A stretch of 64,000 nt of DNA from Vicingaceae bacterium (lineage in GTDB: Bacteria; Bacteroidota; Bacteroidia; Flavobacteriales_E; Vicingaceae), in the NCBI GenBank assembly GCA_028245195.1, contig JAOKCF010000001.1, forward strand, positions 478,326-542,325. The letters run 5' to 3'. This document shows, in pieces, positions 8,309 to 16,651 of the stretch. The position numbers and the translations under genes were made by a program. The notes under the pieces were generated by a model that ran no database searches, had not been told where the DNA came from, and saw nothing but the letters and a program-made list of their open reading frames with translations. Positions within the stretch are counted from its first letter, which is position 1. Every line of letters starts with the position of its first letter.

Positions 8309-9862
8309 TTACTTTTTAGGCGAAAGCTGAATAATTGGAACCATCATCTCTTCCATGGAAATACCCCCGTGCTGAAACGTATTTTTGTAATAACTTACGT
8401 AATGATTAAAATTATTTGGGTAAGCAAAGAAGGCATCTCCTTTTGCGAATATAAAAGACTGACTAACATTTACTTTAGGTAACCTAGCTAGCTCAGGTTT
8501 CGTAATTGCTAAAACATCACCTGCCTCATATGTTAGATTTTTGCCTTGCTTGTATCTTAGATTAGTATTCACGGTTTTATCACCAACAACTTTCGAGGCT
8601 TCCTTTACCTTAATCGATCCATGATCTGTTGTAATTACTACTCGTCCTCCTCTAGATGCAATTTCTTTCAACGCTTCTTTTAAAGGTGAATGGTCGAACC
8701 AAGATAAAGTCAATGAGCGATACGCCGCTTCATCTTCTGCTAACTCTTTTATAATATCAGTATCCGTTCTAGCATGAGACAACATGTCGATGAAATTGTA
8801 AACAATTACATTGAATGCGTTATTCATTTGGTTTGGGATTTCACTCACTACTTTCCTTCCATAACTGGGATTTAACACCTTGTTATAAGCAAATCTTGTG
8901 TCTTTTCCCAATCGTTTCAACTGATGTCCAATTAATTCTTGCTCGTTCATATTCTTGCCTCCCTCATCTTGGTCATTCAACCATAATTTTGGATACATCC
9001 TTTCAATATCTAAGGGCATTAGCCCGGCAAACAAAGCATTACGTGCGTATTGTGTTGTTGTTGGCAAAATACTCATGTAGGTTTCCTCACTGTCAATCCA
9101 AAACATTTCTTCTATCTGAGGCTTCAATATTTGCCACTGATCTAATCGCAAATTATCAATCACAATTAAAAACGTTGAGCCCTCTTTCTGAATAAGCGGA
9201 TGTACCTTTTCTTTAAACACGTTGTGCGACATCAATGGCGCGCCTTCAGGGTACTCCATCCAATCCAAATAATTGTCCTCAACAAAACGGGCAAACAAGT
9301 TACCAGCTTCTTCTTTCTGAGTATTTAAAATTTCAGACATCCCCGTATCTACAGACTTCTCCAACTCATGTTCCCAGTATATTAATTTCTTATATACCTC
9401 TTCCCAATCTTTATAATCCATGTTATTATGAAGGCTCATGCCGATGTTTCGAAAATCTTGCTGATATCCAATGTTGGTTTTTTCACTTACCAAACGAGCT
9501 GTATCTAAATGCTTTTTAATCGTCAGCAGTATCTGGTTTGGATTTACTGGCTTAATTAAATAATCTGATATTTTTGCTCCAATTGCATCTTCCATAATAG
9601 ACTCTTCTTCACTCTTTGTGATCATAATCACTGGCAAGGAAGGGCTCATTGTCTTGATTTTACTCAAGGTTTCTAAACCAGATAAGCCGGGCATATTTTC
9701 ATCTAAAAAGACCAAGTCATAACGATTCCCTCTAATCAAATCCAGAGCTTCATCTCCACTAGTGGCAGGTGTTACTTCATAATTTTTTGCTTCTAAAAAA
9801 AGGATGTGTGGTTTTAAAAGAGCAATTTCGTCATCTGTCCATAGGATTCTTATCTTCGTCAT
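8309..9862 (-). CDS. porX: PorX: response regulator with PglZ phosphatase-like domain, T9SS regulator
   Basis: The 517-residue protein joins a CheY-type receiver (residues about 1-120; acidic pocket D10-D11, phospho-acceptor D54 in LVFLDENMPG, K at YLIKPV) to a C-terminal alkaline-phosphatase-like PglZ domain. The latter carries FLIVIDNLRLDQWQ, VIVYNFIDMLSH, VVITTDHGS and a final NTFQHGGISMEEMMVP, which supply its metal ligands. This architecture and length match PorX of Porphyromonas and Flavobacterium. PorX works with the sensor PorY to control T9SS genes, and reported work also links it to nucleotide cleavage and to the PorL motor protein. It is the first gene of a minus-strand operon with tsaE. 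No porY is in the window. Confidence 0.93.
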   Translation of the reverse strand: MTKIRILWTDDEIALLKPHILFLEAKNYEVTPATSGDEALDLIRGNRYDLVFLDENMPGLSGLETLSKIKTMSPSLPVIMITKSEEESIMEDAIGAKISDYLIKPVNPNQILLTIKKHLDTARLVSEKTNIGYQQDFRNIGMSLHNNMDYKDWEEVYKKLIYWEHELEKSVDTGMSEILNTQKEEAGNLFARFVEDNYLDWMEYPEGAPLMSHNVFKEKVHPLIQKEGSTFLIVIDNLRLDQWQILKPQIEEMFWIDSEETYMSILPTTTQYARNALFAGLMPLDIERMYPKLWLNDQDEGGKNMNEQELIGHQLKRLGKDTRFAYNKVLNPSYGRKVVSEIPNQMNNAFNVIVYNFIDMLSHARTDTDIIKELAEDEAAYRSLTLSWFDHSPLKEALKEIASRGGRVVITTDHGSIKVKEASKVVGDKTVNTNLRYKQGKNLTYEAGDVLAITKPELARLPKVNVSQSFIFAKGDAFFAYPNNFNHYVSYYKNTFQHGGISMEEMMVPIIQLSPKK

Positions 9863-9945
9863 TCAGTTTTGTTTTGATTGCAAGTAAAGTGAAAAGGGCC
9901 GAAGCTACAAATCACACTTGCTAAAATTAGTTAAATCTAAATCGC

Positions 9946-11208
9946 TTGAGAAATAGTAAATACAATAAAAAGAAGATGTTTAACGACCCTGTTTATGGGT
10001 TTATTTCATTGCCCTTCAATTTAATTTTTGACATCATAGAGCACCCGTTTTTTCAACGACTTCGAAGAATAAAACAATTAGGGTTAACACATTTAGTCTA
10101 TCCGGGGGCCTTGCATACCAGGTTTCATCATGCTATGGGCGCCATGCACCTTACCATGAAAGCGCTGGACGTAATTGAATCAAAGGGACAAAAAGTCACG
10201 AAGAAAGAGCGCAAAGCGACACTCATTGCTATTCTTTTACACGACATAGGACATGGTCCATTTTCGCATGCCTTGGAGTACAGTATCGTAGGAAATGTTA
10301 CCCATGAAGACATTTCTAGCTTTTTTATGCAACAATTAAATGAAGAATTTGAAGGAAAGTTAACGCTCTCCATAAAAATATTCGAGAATAAATACGAGAA
10401 AACATTCTTGCATCAACTGGTATCATCCCAGTTAGATATGGACCGATTAGATTACCTAAAAAGAGATAGTTTTTTTACAGGTGTTTCTGAAGGAGTAATA
10501 AGTTCGGAAAGAATTATCTCCATGCTAAACGTAAGAGAAGGTAATTTGGTAATTGAAGCAAAAGGGATCTATTCCATTGAAAAATTTATCATTGCTAGAA
10601 GGCTAATGTATTGGCAGGTCTATTTACATAAAACAGTACTTTCAGCAGAACGTTTAATTGTTCATATTCTAAAAAGAGCAAAAGAGTTGGCCCTTAACGG
10701 CGAAGAGCTTTTCTGCACAGATGCATTGCGTTACTTCCTTTACCAAAACCATGACAAAGAATCGTTTGAAAAAAATCCTGAAACTTTAATCCGCTTCTCA
10801 GAATTAGACGATTTTGATATTACAGCCTCTATTAAAATGTGGCAAAACCACTCAGACCTTGTTTTAGGCAGTTTATGTAAATCTTTAGTAAATCGAAATT
10901 TGTACAAAATTGACATTCGTAAGAAAGCCTTTTCAAAAGCAGAGGTTAACAAACACTTGGAAGACTTAGCAACAGCGACAGGTATTAGTGGAAAAGAAGC
11001 AAGCTATTTCATCTTTACGGACTCCATTAAAAACAATGCCTACTCACCCAAAAAAGATAAAATTAATTTACTCTATAAAAATGGTGAGATAAAAGATATA
11101 GCTGAAGCTGCTGACCAACTGAATATAAATGCATTAACAGAGGAAGTTGTCAAACATTTTATTTGCTATCCTAAACAAATTATGGTTGATAACTTGAAAA
11201 ACAAGTAG
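9946..11208 (+). CDS. HD-domain phosphohydrolase (dNTPase-like)
   Basis: The 420-residue protein carries the HD metal-binding pattern HTRFHHAMGAMHL and LLHDIGHGPFSHALE near the N-terminus. This is as in the YdhJ/SAMHD1-like family, whose members hydrolyse nucleotides or related phosphoesters. The opening FNDPVYGFISLP is typical of Bacteroidota members. The start used is TTG at 9946; an ATG at 9976 would remove ten mostly basic residues and cannot be ruled out. It is divergent from porX with an 83-base gap and lies just upstream of lpxD, but a weak hairpin and a good promoter separate it from that gene. The substrate is unknown. Confidence 0.8.
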   Translation: MRNSKYNKKKMFNDPVYGFISLPFNLIFDIIEHPFFQRLRRIKQLGLTHLVYPGALHTRFHHAMGAMHLTMKALDVIESKGQKVTKKERKATLIAILLHDIGHGPFSHALEYSIVGNVTHEDISSFFMQQLNEEFEGKLTLSIKIFENKYEKTFLHQLVSSQLDMDRLDYLKRDSFFTGVSEGVISSERIISMLNVREGNLVIEAKGIYSIEKFIIARRLMYWQVYLHKTVLSAERLIVHILKRAKELALNGEELFCTDALRYFLYQNHDKESFEKNPETLIRFSELDDFDITASIKMWQNHSDLVLGSLCKSLVNRNLYKIDIRKKAFSKAEVNKHLEDLATATGISGKEASYFIFTDSIKNNAYSPKKDKINLLYKNGEIKDIAEAADQLNINALTEEVVKHFICYPKQIMVDNLKNK

Positions 11209-11219
11209 CCAAGGGCTAC
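11205..11219 (+). terminator. Short hairpin after the HD gene, possible terminator
   Basis: A 6-bp stem GTAGCC/GGCTAC with a 3-base loop overlaps the stop codon and is followed by a T-rich stretch (TTTAATTATTT). It is short, so termination would be partial at best. Confidence 0.35.
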
Positions 11220-11232
11220 TTTAATTATTTAT

Positions 11233-11240
11233 TACTTTTG
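11233..11240 (+). promoter_or_regulatory. -7 promoter box (TACTTTTG) directly before lpxD
   Basis: This is a full match to the Bacteroidota -7 consensus TAnnTTTG. Only 4 bases separate it from the ATG of lpxD, so the expected transcription start falls at or next to the start codon and the message would be leaderless or nearly so. Confidence 0.6.
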
Positions 11241-11244
11241 AACG

Positions 11245-12294
11245 ATGGAATTTTCAGCCAACCAAATCTCTGAATTACTGCAAGGGACAATAGAAGGAAA
11301 CGGAGAAACAAGCGTTTCTACCCTTTCAAAAATTGAAGAGGGAAAACCAGGTTCGTTGTCTTTTTTAGCAAACCCAAAATATACAGAGTACATCTACGAA
11401 ACTCAAGCATCAGTAGTAATCATTGGAAACGATTTTGTTGCAGAGCAACCTTTAAAGCACAACCCAACACTTATTAGAGTTGCAGATGCTTACGAAGCTT
11501 TCGGCAAATTACTTGAAATGTACAATCAAGTAAAAAACAACAAAGTAGGAATTGCTAAGTCCGCAATAATTTCAGAAACAGCTAGCATAGGTGAGAATGT
11601 TTATCTAGGAGAAAACGTTGTAATTGGAGACAATGTGAAAATTGCAGATGGAGTTAAAATATTCCCAAATTCTTTCATAGGAGATAACGTTTCTATTGGA
11701 TTCAACACTACCGTTTTTGCAGGAGCTAAGATTTATTCTGAAACTCAAATTGGTAAAGAATGTGTTATTCATTCAGGAACCATTTTAGGAGCTGATGGAT
11801 TTGGCTTTGTGCCGAACAGTGAAAACAACTATAAAAAGGTTCCTCAAATTGGGAATGTAATATTAGAAGACTACGTTGAAATAGGAGCAAACACTTGCGT
11901 TGATAGGGCAACTTTAGGATCTACTTATATCCGAAAAGGAGTTAAGTTGGATAATTTAATTCAGATTGCTCACAACGTAGACATTGGAGAAAACACAGTA
12001 ATAGCAGCACAAACTGGGATTGCCGGTTCTACTAAAATTGGGAAAAATTGCATGATTGGTGGACAGGTTGGAATAGTAGGCCATCTAAAAATTGCTAAAG
12101 AAGTAAAAATTGCTGCACAAAGTGGAATAGGAAATTCAATTAACGAAAAGGGCGCCATAGTTCAAGGCTCCCCTGCTATTCCAATTGGAGATTATAAGAG
12201 GTCATATGTAATGTTTAGAAAGTTACCTGATTTGGCTAGCCAAATTAGCGACCTAGAAAAACAATTGAAAGCATTAAAATCAGACTCAAATTAG
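11245..12294 (+). CDS. lpxD: UDP-3-O-acylglucosamine N-acyltransferase LpxD
   Basis: LpxD adds the second hydroxyacyl chain to UDP-3-O-acyl-glucosamine in lipid A synthesis. The 349 residues hold an N-terminal uridine-binding domain (LSFLANPKYTEYIY) followed by many hexapeptide repeats forming a left-handed beta-helix (I-G-x-N-V type, about residues 105-320) and a C-terminal helix. The catalytic histidine is H243 in NLIQIAHNVDIG; the motif GADGFGFVPN is typical of LpxD. It is the first of four consecutive cytoplasmic genes (lpxD, lpxC-fabZ, lpxA, ABC ATPase) with very short gaps, and it ends 3 bases before the lpxC-fabZ start. Confidence 0.96.
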   Translation: MEFSANQISELLQGTIEGNGETSVSTLSKIEEGKPGSLSFLANPKYTEYIYETQASVVIIGNDFVAEQPLKHNPTLIRVADAYEAFGKLLEMYNQVKNNKVGIAKSAIISETASIGENVYLGENVVIGDNVKIADGVKIFPNSFIGDNVSIGFNTTVFAGAKIYSETQIGKECVIHSGTILGADGFGFVPNSENNYKKVPQIGNVILEDYVEIGANTCVDRATLGSTYIRKGVKLDNLIQIAHNVDIGENTVIAAQTGIAGSTKIGKNCMIGGQVGIVGHLKIAKEVKIAAQSGIGNSINEKGAIVQGSPAIPIGDYKRSYVMFRKLPDLASQISDLEKQLKALKSDSN

Positions 12295-12297
12295 TTT

Positions 12298-13686
12298 ATG
12301 AGCACGAAACAAAAAACCATAAAAAACTCCATATCTTTAAACGGAGTTGGACTGCATACAGGAGAAAAAGCAACAGTAACCTTTAAAACGGCACCTGAAA
12401 ACCACGGATTCGTTTTTCAACGAATAGACTTAGACGGAAAGCCAACTATTAAAGCAGATTGTGACTTAGTAGTGGATACTTCGCGAGGAACTACAATAGA
12501 ACAGAATGGCGCGCGGGTATATACAACGGAGCACCTTCTAGCTGCTGCTTATGGTTTAGAAATTGACAATTTAATCATTGAAATAGATGGTCCAGAGGTT
12601 CCTATTTTGGACGGCAGTGCTCGCTTTTTCTTGCAGGCATTAAAGGACGCAGGAATTGAAGATCAAGAAGCAGAAAAAGATTACTTTGTTATTGAAGAGA
12701 ACATTACTTACGAGGACTTAGATCGTATGACAGAAATGTTGGCGGTACCCCAAGATGAGTTTCGCCTCACGGTAATGGTAGATTACAATTCCCCGACATT
12801 GGGAACGCAACATGCGCATATGTATCACCTGGGGGAGTTCGAAGAGAACATATCCATGTGTAGAACATTTGTTTTCTTGCGAGAATTGGAATTTTTGGCA
12901 AAAAACAACCTCATAAAAGGAGGAGATTTAGATAATGCAATTGTGTTAGTTGATCATATTCCTCCACAAGAGAAGTTAGACGAAATTGCAGAATTATTGG
13001 GTAAACCTAAAATTGCTGTGACCGATACAGGAGTGCTTAATAATTTAAAGTTGCACTTTCAAGATGAGCCAGCTAGACATAAATTATTGGACATTGTAGG
13101 AGATTTAGCTTTAGTTGGACGACCAATAAAAGGACATATTTTAGCTGCGAGACCTGGACATAAAGGCAATATTGACTTCGCCCGAATTATAAAAGCCGAA
13201 ATTAAAAAACGAGAAAAAGCAAGTCCAAAGTTTGATTTAACGTCTGAGCCGATTCACGACATTAATAGCATTGAGAAAATACTCCCTCACCGTTATCCAA
13301 TGTTGTTGGTTGACAAAATTATTGAGCTAAGCGACTCCCACGTAGTAGGTGTAAAAAATGTGACAATGAACGAGCAATTCTTTCAAGGTCACTTCCCAGG
13401 AGCGCCTGTGATGCCTGGTGTTCTTATGGTTGAGGCTATGGCTCAAACCGGTGGAATTTTAGCGCTCAGTACTGTTCCAGATCCTGAAAACTACCTGACC
13501 TATTTCGTAAAAATTGACAAAGTAAAATTCAAACAGAAGGTAATTCCAGGTGATGTCCTAATATTTAGATTAGATTTGCTACAACCAATTCGAAGAGGAA
13601 TGGTTTTAATGGCGGCCAAGGCTTATGTTAACGGGAAAGTAGTTGTAGAAGGGGAGTTAATGGCGCAAATTGTAAAAGAAAAATAA
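12298..13686 (+). CDS. lpxC-fabZ: Bifunctional LpxC deacetylase / FabZ dehydratase
   Basis: The 462-residue protein is a natural fusion. Residues 1 to about 305 are LpxC, the zinc deacetylase that commits UDP-acyl-GlcNAc to lipid A, with zinc ligands H79 (TTEHLLAA) and H261/D265 (HKLLDIVGD). Residues about 315-462 are FabZ, the beta-hydroxyacyl-ACP dehydratase of fatty acid synthesis, with HRYPMLLVDKI and the catalytic pair H365 (HFPGAPVMPG) and E379 (MVEAMAQ). The fusion is characteristic of Bacteroidota and joins two enzymes that compete for the hydroxyacyl-ACP pool. Its stop codon overlaps the ATG of lpxA by one base. Both active sites look complete. Confidence 0.97.
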   Translation: MSTKQKTIKNSISLNGVGLHTGEKATVTFKTAPENHGFVFQRIDLDGKPTIKADCDLVVDTSRGTTIEQNGARVYTTEHLLAAAYGLEIDNLIIEIDGPEVPILDGSARFFLQALKDAGIEDQEAEKDYFVIEENITYEDLDRMTEMLAVPQDEFRLTVMVDYNSPTLGTQHAHMYHLGEFEENISMCRTFVFLRELEFLAKNNLIKGGDLDNAIVLVDHIPPQEKLDEIAELLGKPKIAVTDTGVLNNLKLHFQDEPARHKLLDIVGDLALVGRPIKGHILAARPGHKGNIDFARIIKAEIKKREKASPKFDLTSEPIHDINSIEKILPHRYPMLLVDKIIELSDSHVVGVKNVTMNEQFFQGHFPGAPVMPGVLMVEAMAQTGGILALSTVPDPENYLTYFVKIDKVKFKQKVIPGDVLIFRLDLLQPIRRGMVLMAAKAYVNGKVVVEGELMAQIVKEK

Positions 13687-14459
13687 TGGAGCACGCTTAT
13701 ATTCACCCCAATGCAAAAATTGGTAAAAATGTCACTATAGACCCTTTCACTTATATTGCTGGTGACGTTGTAATTGGAGATAATACTAGGATTGGTCCTA
13801 ATGTTACTATTATGGATGGCGCCAGAATTGGCAACAACTGCCGAATATTTCCAGGTGCAGTGATTTCTGCCATACCTCAAGACTTAAAATTTCACGGAGA
13901 GATTACAACAGCAGAGATTGGAAATAATACTACCATTAGAGAATGTGTTACCATTAACCGAGGTACTGTCGATAGAAATAAAACCGTTGTTGGTAATGAC
14001 TGCTTACTTATGGCATACGTGCACATTGCTCACGATGCCTTCATCGGGAATAATGTTATTCTAGCAAATACGGCTAACATTGCTGGCCACGTTACAATTG
14101 AAGATCACGTGATTTTAGAAGGTGTGGTGGCAGTTCAGCAATTTATAAGAATTGGGGAGCATTCATTTATTGCTGGAGGATCTTTGGTTCGTAAAGATGT
14201 TCCACCTTTTGTTAAAGCAGCCAGAGAACCTTTAACTTATGCAGGAATTAACGCGATTGGCTTACGAAGAAGAGGCTACCAAACAGCTACAATTAGTCAA
14301 ATCGAAGATATCTATCGACATATTTTTGTGCACGGCACAAATGTTTCTAAATCAATCGAAGAGATAAAGGCATCTATTGAGGACTCAGTTGAGAAAACAC
14401 AGATTTTAAATTTTATTGAAGGTTCCCAAAAAGGAATTATAAGAGGCCCTTTAAGTTAA
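13686..14459 (+). CDS. lpxA: UDP-N-acetylglucosamine acyltransferase LpxA
   Basis: LpxA performs the first step of lipid A synthesis, O-acylation of UDP-GlcNAc. At 257 residues it has the usual family length, with hexapeptide repeats through about residue 190. The catalytic histidine is H116 in VHIAHDAFIG. The motifs QDLKFHGE and INRGT are LpxA hallmarks, and a helical C-terminal domain (INAIGLRRRGY onward) completes it. It is translationally coupled to lpxC-fabZ. Confidence 0.97.
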   Translation: MEHAYIHPNAKIGKNVTIDPFTYIAGDVVIGDNTRIGPNVTIMDGARIGNNCRIFPGAVISAIPQDLKFHGEITTAEIGNNTTIRECVTINRGTVDRNKTVVGNDCLLMAYVHIAHDAFIGNNVILANTANIAGHVTIEDHVILEGVVAVQQFIRIGEHSFIAGGSLVRKDVPPFVKAAREPLTYAGINAIGLRRRGYQTATISQIEDIYRHIFVHGTNVSKSIEEIKASIEDSVEKTQILNFIEGSQKGIIRGPLS

Positions 14460-14482
14460 GGCGGCTTCAGAATATAAGTAAA

Positions 14483-15103
14483 ATGAATATCCAAATTAAT
14501 TCACTTGCAAAGCGATTTAATCGAGAATGGATTTTTGAGTCCATTTCTTGCGAAATTACTTCAGGTGAAAAAGTTGGAATAATAGGTTCAAACGGCAGTG
14601 GTAAGTCAACTTTTATTAAGCTATTATCTGCTGCTGAACTTCCATCTAAAGGAGATATAAAGTATTTCAGTTTTGAAACCGAAATAGACGCTGCGGAAGT
14701 TTATCGCGCAATTAACTTCACAGCTCCATATATTGATTTAATTGAAGAGTTCACTTGCAAGGAATTAATTGATTTTCACCTTCAATTTAAATCGTTCCAA
14801 AACGGTTTAACTGCTAATGCATTTATTGACTTAGTTTATTTAACAGAGGCTAAGTCTAAATTGATCAAGAACTTTTCATCAGGGATGAAGCAACGCTTAA
14901 AACTTGGCATGGCAATTTGCAGCGAATCTCAATTATTACTATTGGACGAACCGTGCTCTAATTTGGACACGAAGGGAATAGAGTTATACCACAAGTTGAT
15001 GGACGGGTATAACCAAAATAGAACTACCATCATTGGTTCAAATGAGCAAACGGACGAACTTTATAAAATTGAAAAAACACTAAGAATCACAGATTATAAA
15101 TAG
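14483..15103 (+). CDS. ABC transporter ATP-binding protein (no permease beside it)
   Basis: The 206-residue ATPase has Walker A GSNGSGKST (about residues 35-43), the signature FSSGMKQRLKLG, Walker B QLLLLDEPCSNLD and a final switch region (IIGSNEQTDE; the usual H-loop histidine appears replaced by N or E here). It follows lpxA by 23 bases and probably belongs to the same transcript. No membrane partner is encoded nearby, so its transport substrate is open. A link to envelope assembly is suggested only by the location. Confidence 0.85.
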   Translation: MNIQINSLAKRFNREWIFESISCEITSGEKVGIIGSNGSGKSTFIKLLSAAELPSKGDIKYFSFETEIDAAEVYRAINFTAPYIDLIEEFTCKELIDFHLQFKSFQNGLTANAFIDLVYLTEAKSKLIKNFSSGMKQRLKLGMAICSESQLLLLDEPCSNLDTKGIELYHKLMDGYNQNRTTIIGSNEQTDELYKIEKTLRITDYK

Positions 15104-15124
15104 GGATTTGAAGTCTAATCCCTA
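15101..15124 (+). terminator. Small hairpin at the end of the lpx operon
   Basis: An 8-bp inverted repeat TAGGGATT/AATCCCTA with an 8-base loop begins at the ABC-gene stop codon and ends inside the efp promoter. The downstream sequence TCTTTG is only weakly T-rich, so it may be an attenuator rather than a full terminator. Confidence 0.35.
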
Positions 15125-15130
15125 TCTTTG
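15123..15130 (+). promoter_or_regulatory. -7 promoter box (TATCTTTG) for efp
   Basis: This is a full match to TAnnTTTG, 18 bases before the efp ATG. No convincing -33 TTG is seen at 17-23 bases upstream. It overlaps the right arm of the preceding hairpin by two bases. Confidence 0.5.
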
Positions 15131-15148
15131 ATTCTATACATTTAAATT

Positions 15149-15715
15149 ATGGCAAATACTTCAGATTTTAAGAACGGATTATGTATGAATTGGAATAGCG
15201 ATTTATACAAAATACTTGAATTTCAACATGTAAAACCAGGTAAAGGACCAGCATTTGTAAGAACCAAAATGCAAAGTTTAACATCAGGTAAAATCATAGT
15301 CAATACCTTTAATGCAGGTGTAAAAATTGATCCGGTTAGAATTGAAACAAGACAGTACCAGTTTCTATTTAATGATGAGCAAGGTTTTCATTTTATGAAT
15401 ACTGATGACTACGAGCAAACCTTCTTGCAAAAAGAGATGATCAATGCACCACAATTCTTGAAAGAAGGAGATATGGTTGATATTATGTATCACGCTGAAG
15501 AGGAAAAGCCACTATCGTGTGACTTACCTGCCTTTGTAAACCTTGAAATTACTTTTACTGAACCCGGTATAAAAGGAGATACAGCAACCAATGCAACTAA
15601 ACCTGCAACGGTTGAAACTGGAGCAGAAGTGAGAGTTCCTTTATTCATTAACGAAGGTGATAGAATTAGAATCGACACCAGGGATGGCTCTTATTGTGAG
15701 CGTTTGAAATCATAA
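15149..15715 (+). CDS. efp: Translation elongation factor P
   Basis: EF-P rescues ribosomes stalled on proline runs. The 188-residue length and three-domain layout (KOW-like, then two OB folds) are standard. K32 in the loop VKPGKGPAFVRTK corresponds to the lysine that is modified in many bacteria. The C-terminal EF-P signature (NEGDRIRIDTRDGSYCER) is intact. It is followed after 3 bases by the second lpxD-like gene, a pairing that suggests shared transcription. Confidence 0.97.
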   Translation: MANTSDFKNGLCMNWNSDLYKILEFQHVKPGKGPAFVRTKMQSLTSGKIIVNTFNAGVKIDPVRIETRQYQFLFNDEQGFHFMNTDDYEQTFLQKEMINAPQFLKEGDMVDIMYHAEEEKPLSCDLPAFVNLEITFTEPGIKGDTATNATKPATVETGAEVRVPLFINEGDRIRIDTRDGSYCERLKS

Positions 15716-15718
15716 CCT

Positions 15719-16651
15719 ATGAAATTAGGTAAAACATATACGCTTTCGGCCATTGCTGCTCTGCTTGACTATCCTTTTAAAGGAAATGAGAATCTTTTGG
15801 TCACCGGGATTAATGAGATTCATAGAGTAGAGGATGGAGATATTGTATTTGTAGACCACCCAAAATATTATGACAAAGCCCTTAATTGCAGTGCATCAGT
15901 AGTGCTAATTAACAAGGAAGTTGAAGTACCTGAAGGTAAAGGGATAATTATTTGTGATGACCCTTTCAGAAGCTTCAATTTTATTCTCAATTATTTCAAT
16001 CCATATACATTCTCTGAGGAACAGCAAGAACCTGCTGAAATTGGGACCGGAACAAAGATTCATCCTTCAGTTACGATAGGAAAGAACGTTAAAATTGGAA
16101 AGAACTGCCTAATTTTTCCCAATGTTAGCGTCCTAAATGATGTAACAATTGAAGATAATGTGATTGTCCAATCAGGAACAATTCTGGGCTCATTTGGATT
16201 CTATTACAAAAATAGAGGCACTCACTTTGATCGATTAAATAGCAACGGTTCAGTTTTAATTGAAAAGAATGTTGAAATTGGCGCTAATTGCACTATAGAC
16301 AAAGGAGTTACCGCTATTACAACCATTGGTGAAGGAACCAAAATTGATAATCTAGTACAAATTGGACACGATACCATTCTTGGCAAAAAGTGTTTGATTG
16401 CAGCACAGGTGGGAATAGCGGGGTGTGTTGAGATTGGAAATGAAGTTACCATTTGGGGCCAAGTTGGCATAGCAAGTGGAATTTATATAGGGGATAAAAC
16501 AACGCTTTATGCACAAAGTGGAGTAGGAAAAACATTGGAGGGAAACAAGACATACTTTGGAAGCCCTGTAGATGAAAGCAAGGTCAAATTTAAAGAGATG
16601 GCTATGGTAAAAAGGCTTCCTGAACTTTTTAGTAAGTTTAACAAGGAATGA
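15719..16651 (+). CDS. Second LpxD-like acyltransferase
   Basis: The 310-residue protein has the LpxD arrangement: an N-terminal UDP-binding-like domain (VTGINEIHRVEDGDIVFVDHPKY split around residues 28-50), hexapeptide repeats from about residue 105, and the histidine motif NLVQIGHDTILG. It is 39 residues shorter than the lpxD product in this window and lacks most of the C-terminal helix. In the GFGF loop position it reads GSFGFYY. It could transfer a different acyl chain or act on a different amino sugar; the histidine suggests it is active. Its stop overlaps the start of the following broken phosphatase gene by 4 bases (ATGA). Confidence 0.85.
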   Translation: MKLGKTYTLSAIAALLDYPFKGNENLLVTGINEIHRVEDGDIVFVDHPKYYDKALNCSASVVLINKEVEVPEGKGIIICDDPFRSFNFILNYFNPYTFSEEQQEPAEIGTGTKIHPSVTIGKNVKIGKNCLIFPNVSVLNDVTIEDNVIVQSGTILGSFGFYYKNRGTHFDRLNSNGSVLIEKNVEIGANCTIDKGVTAITTIGEGTKIDNLVQIGHDTILGKKCLIAAQVGIAGCVEIGNEVTIWGQVGIASGIYIGDKTTLYAQSGVGKTLEGNKTYFGSPVDESKVKFKEMAMVKRLPELFSKFNKE

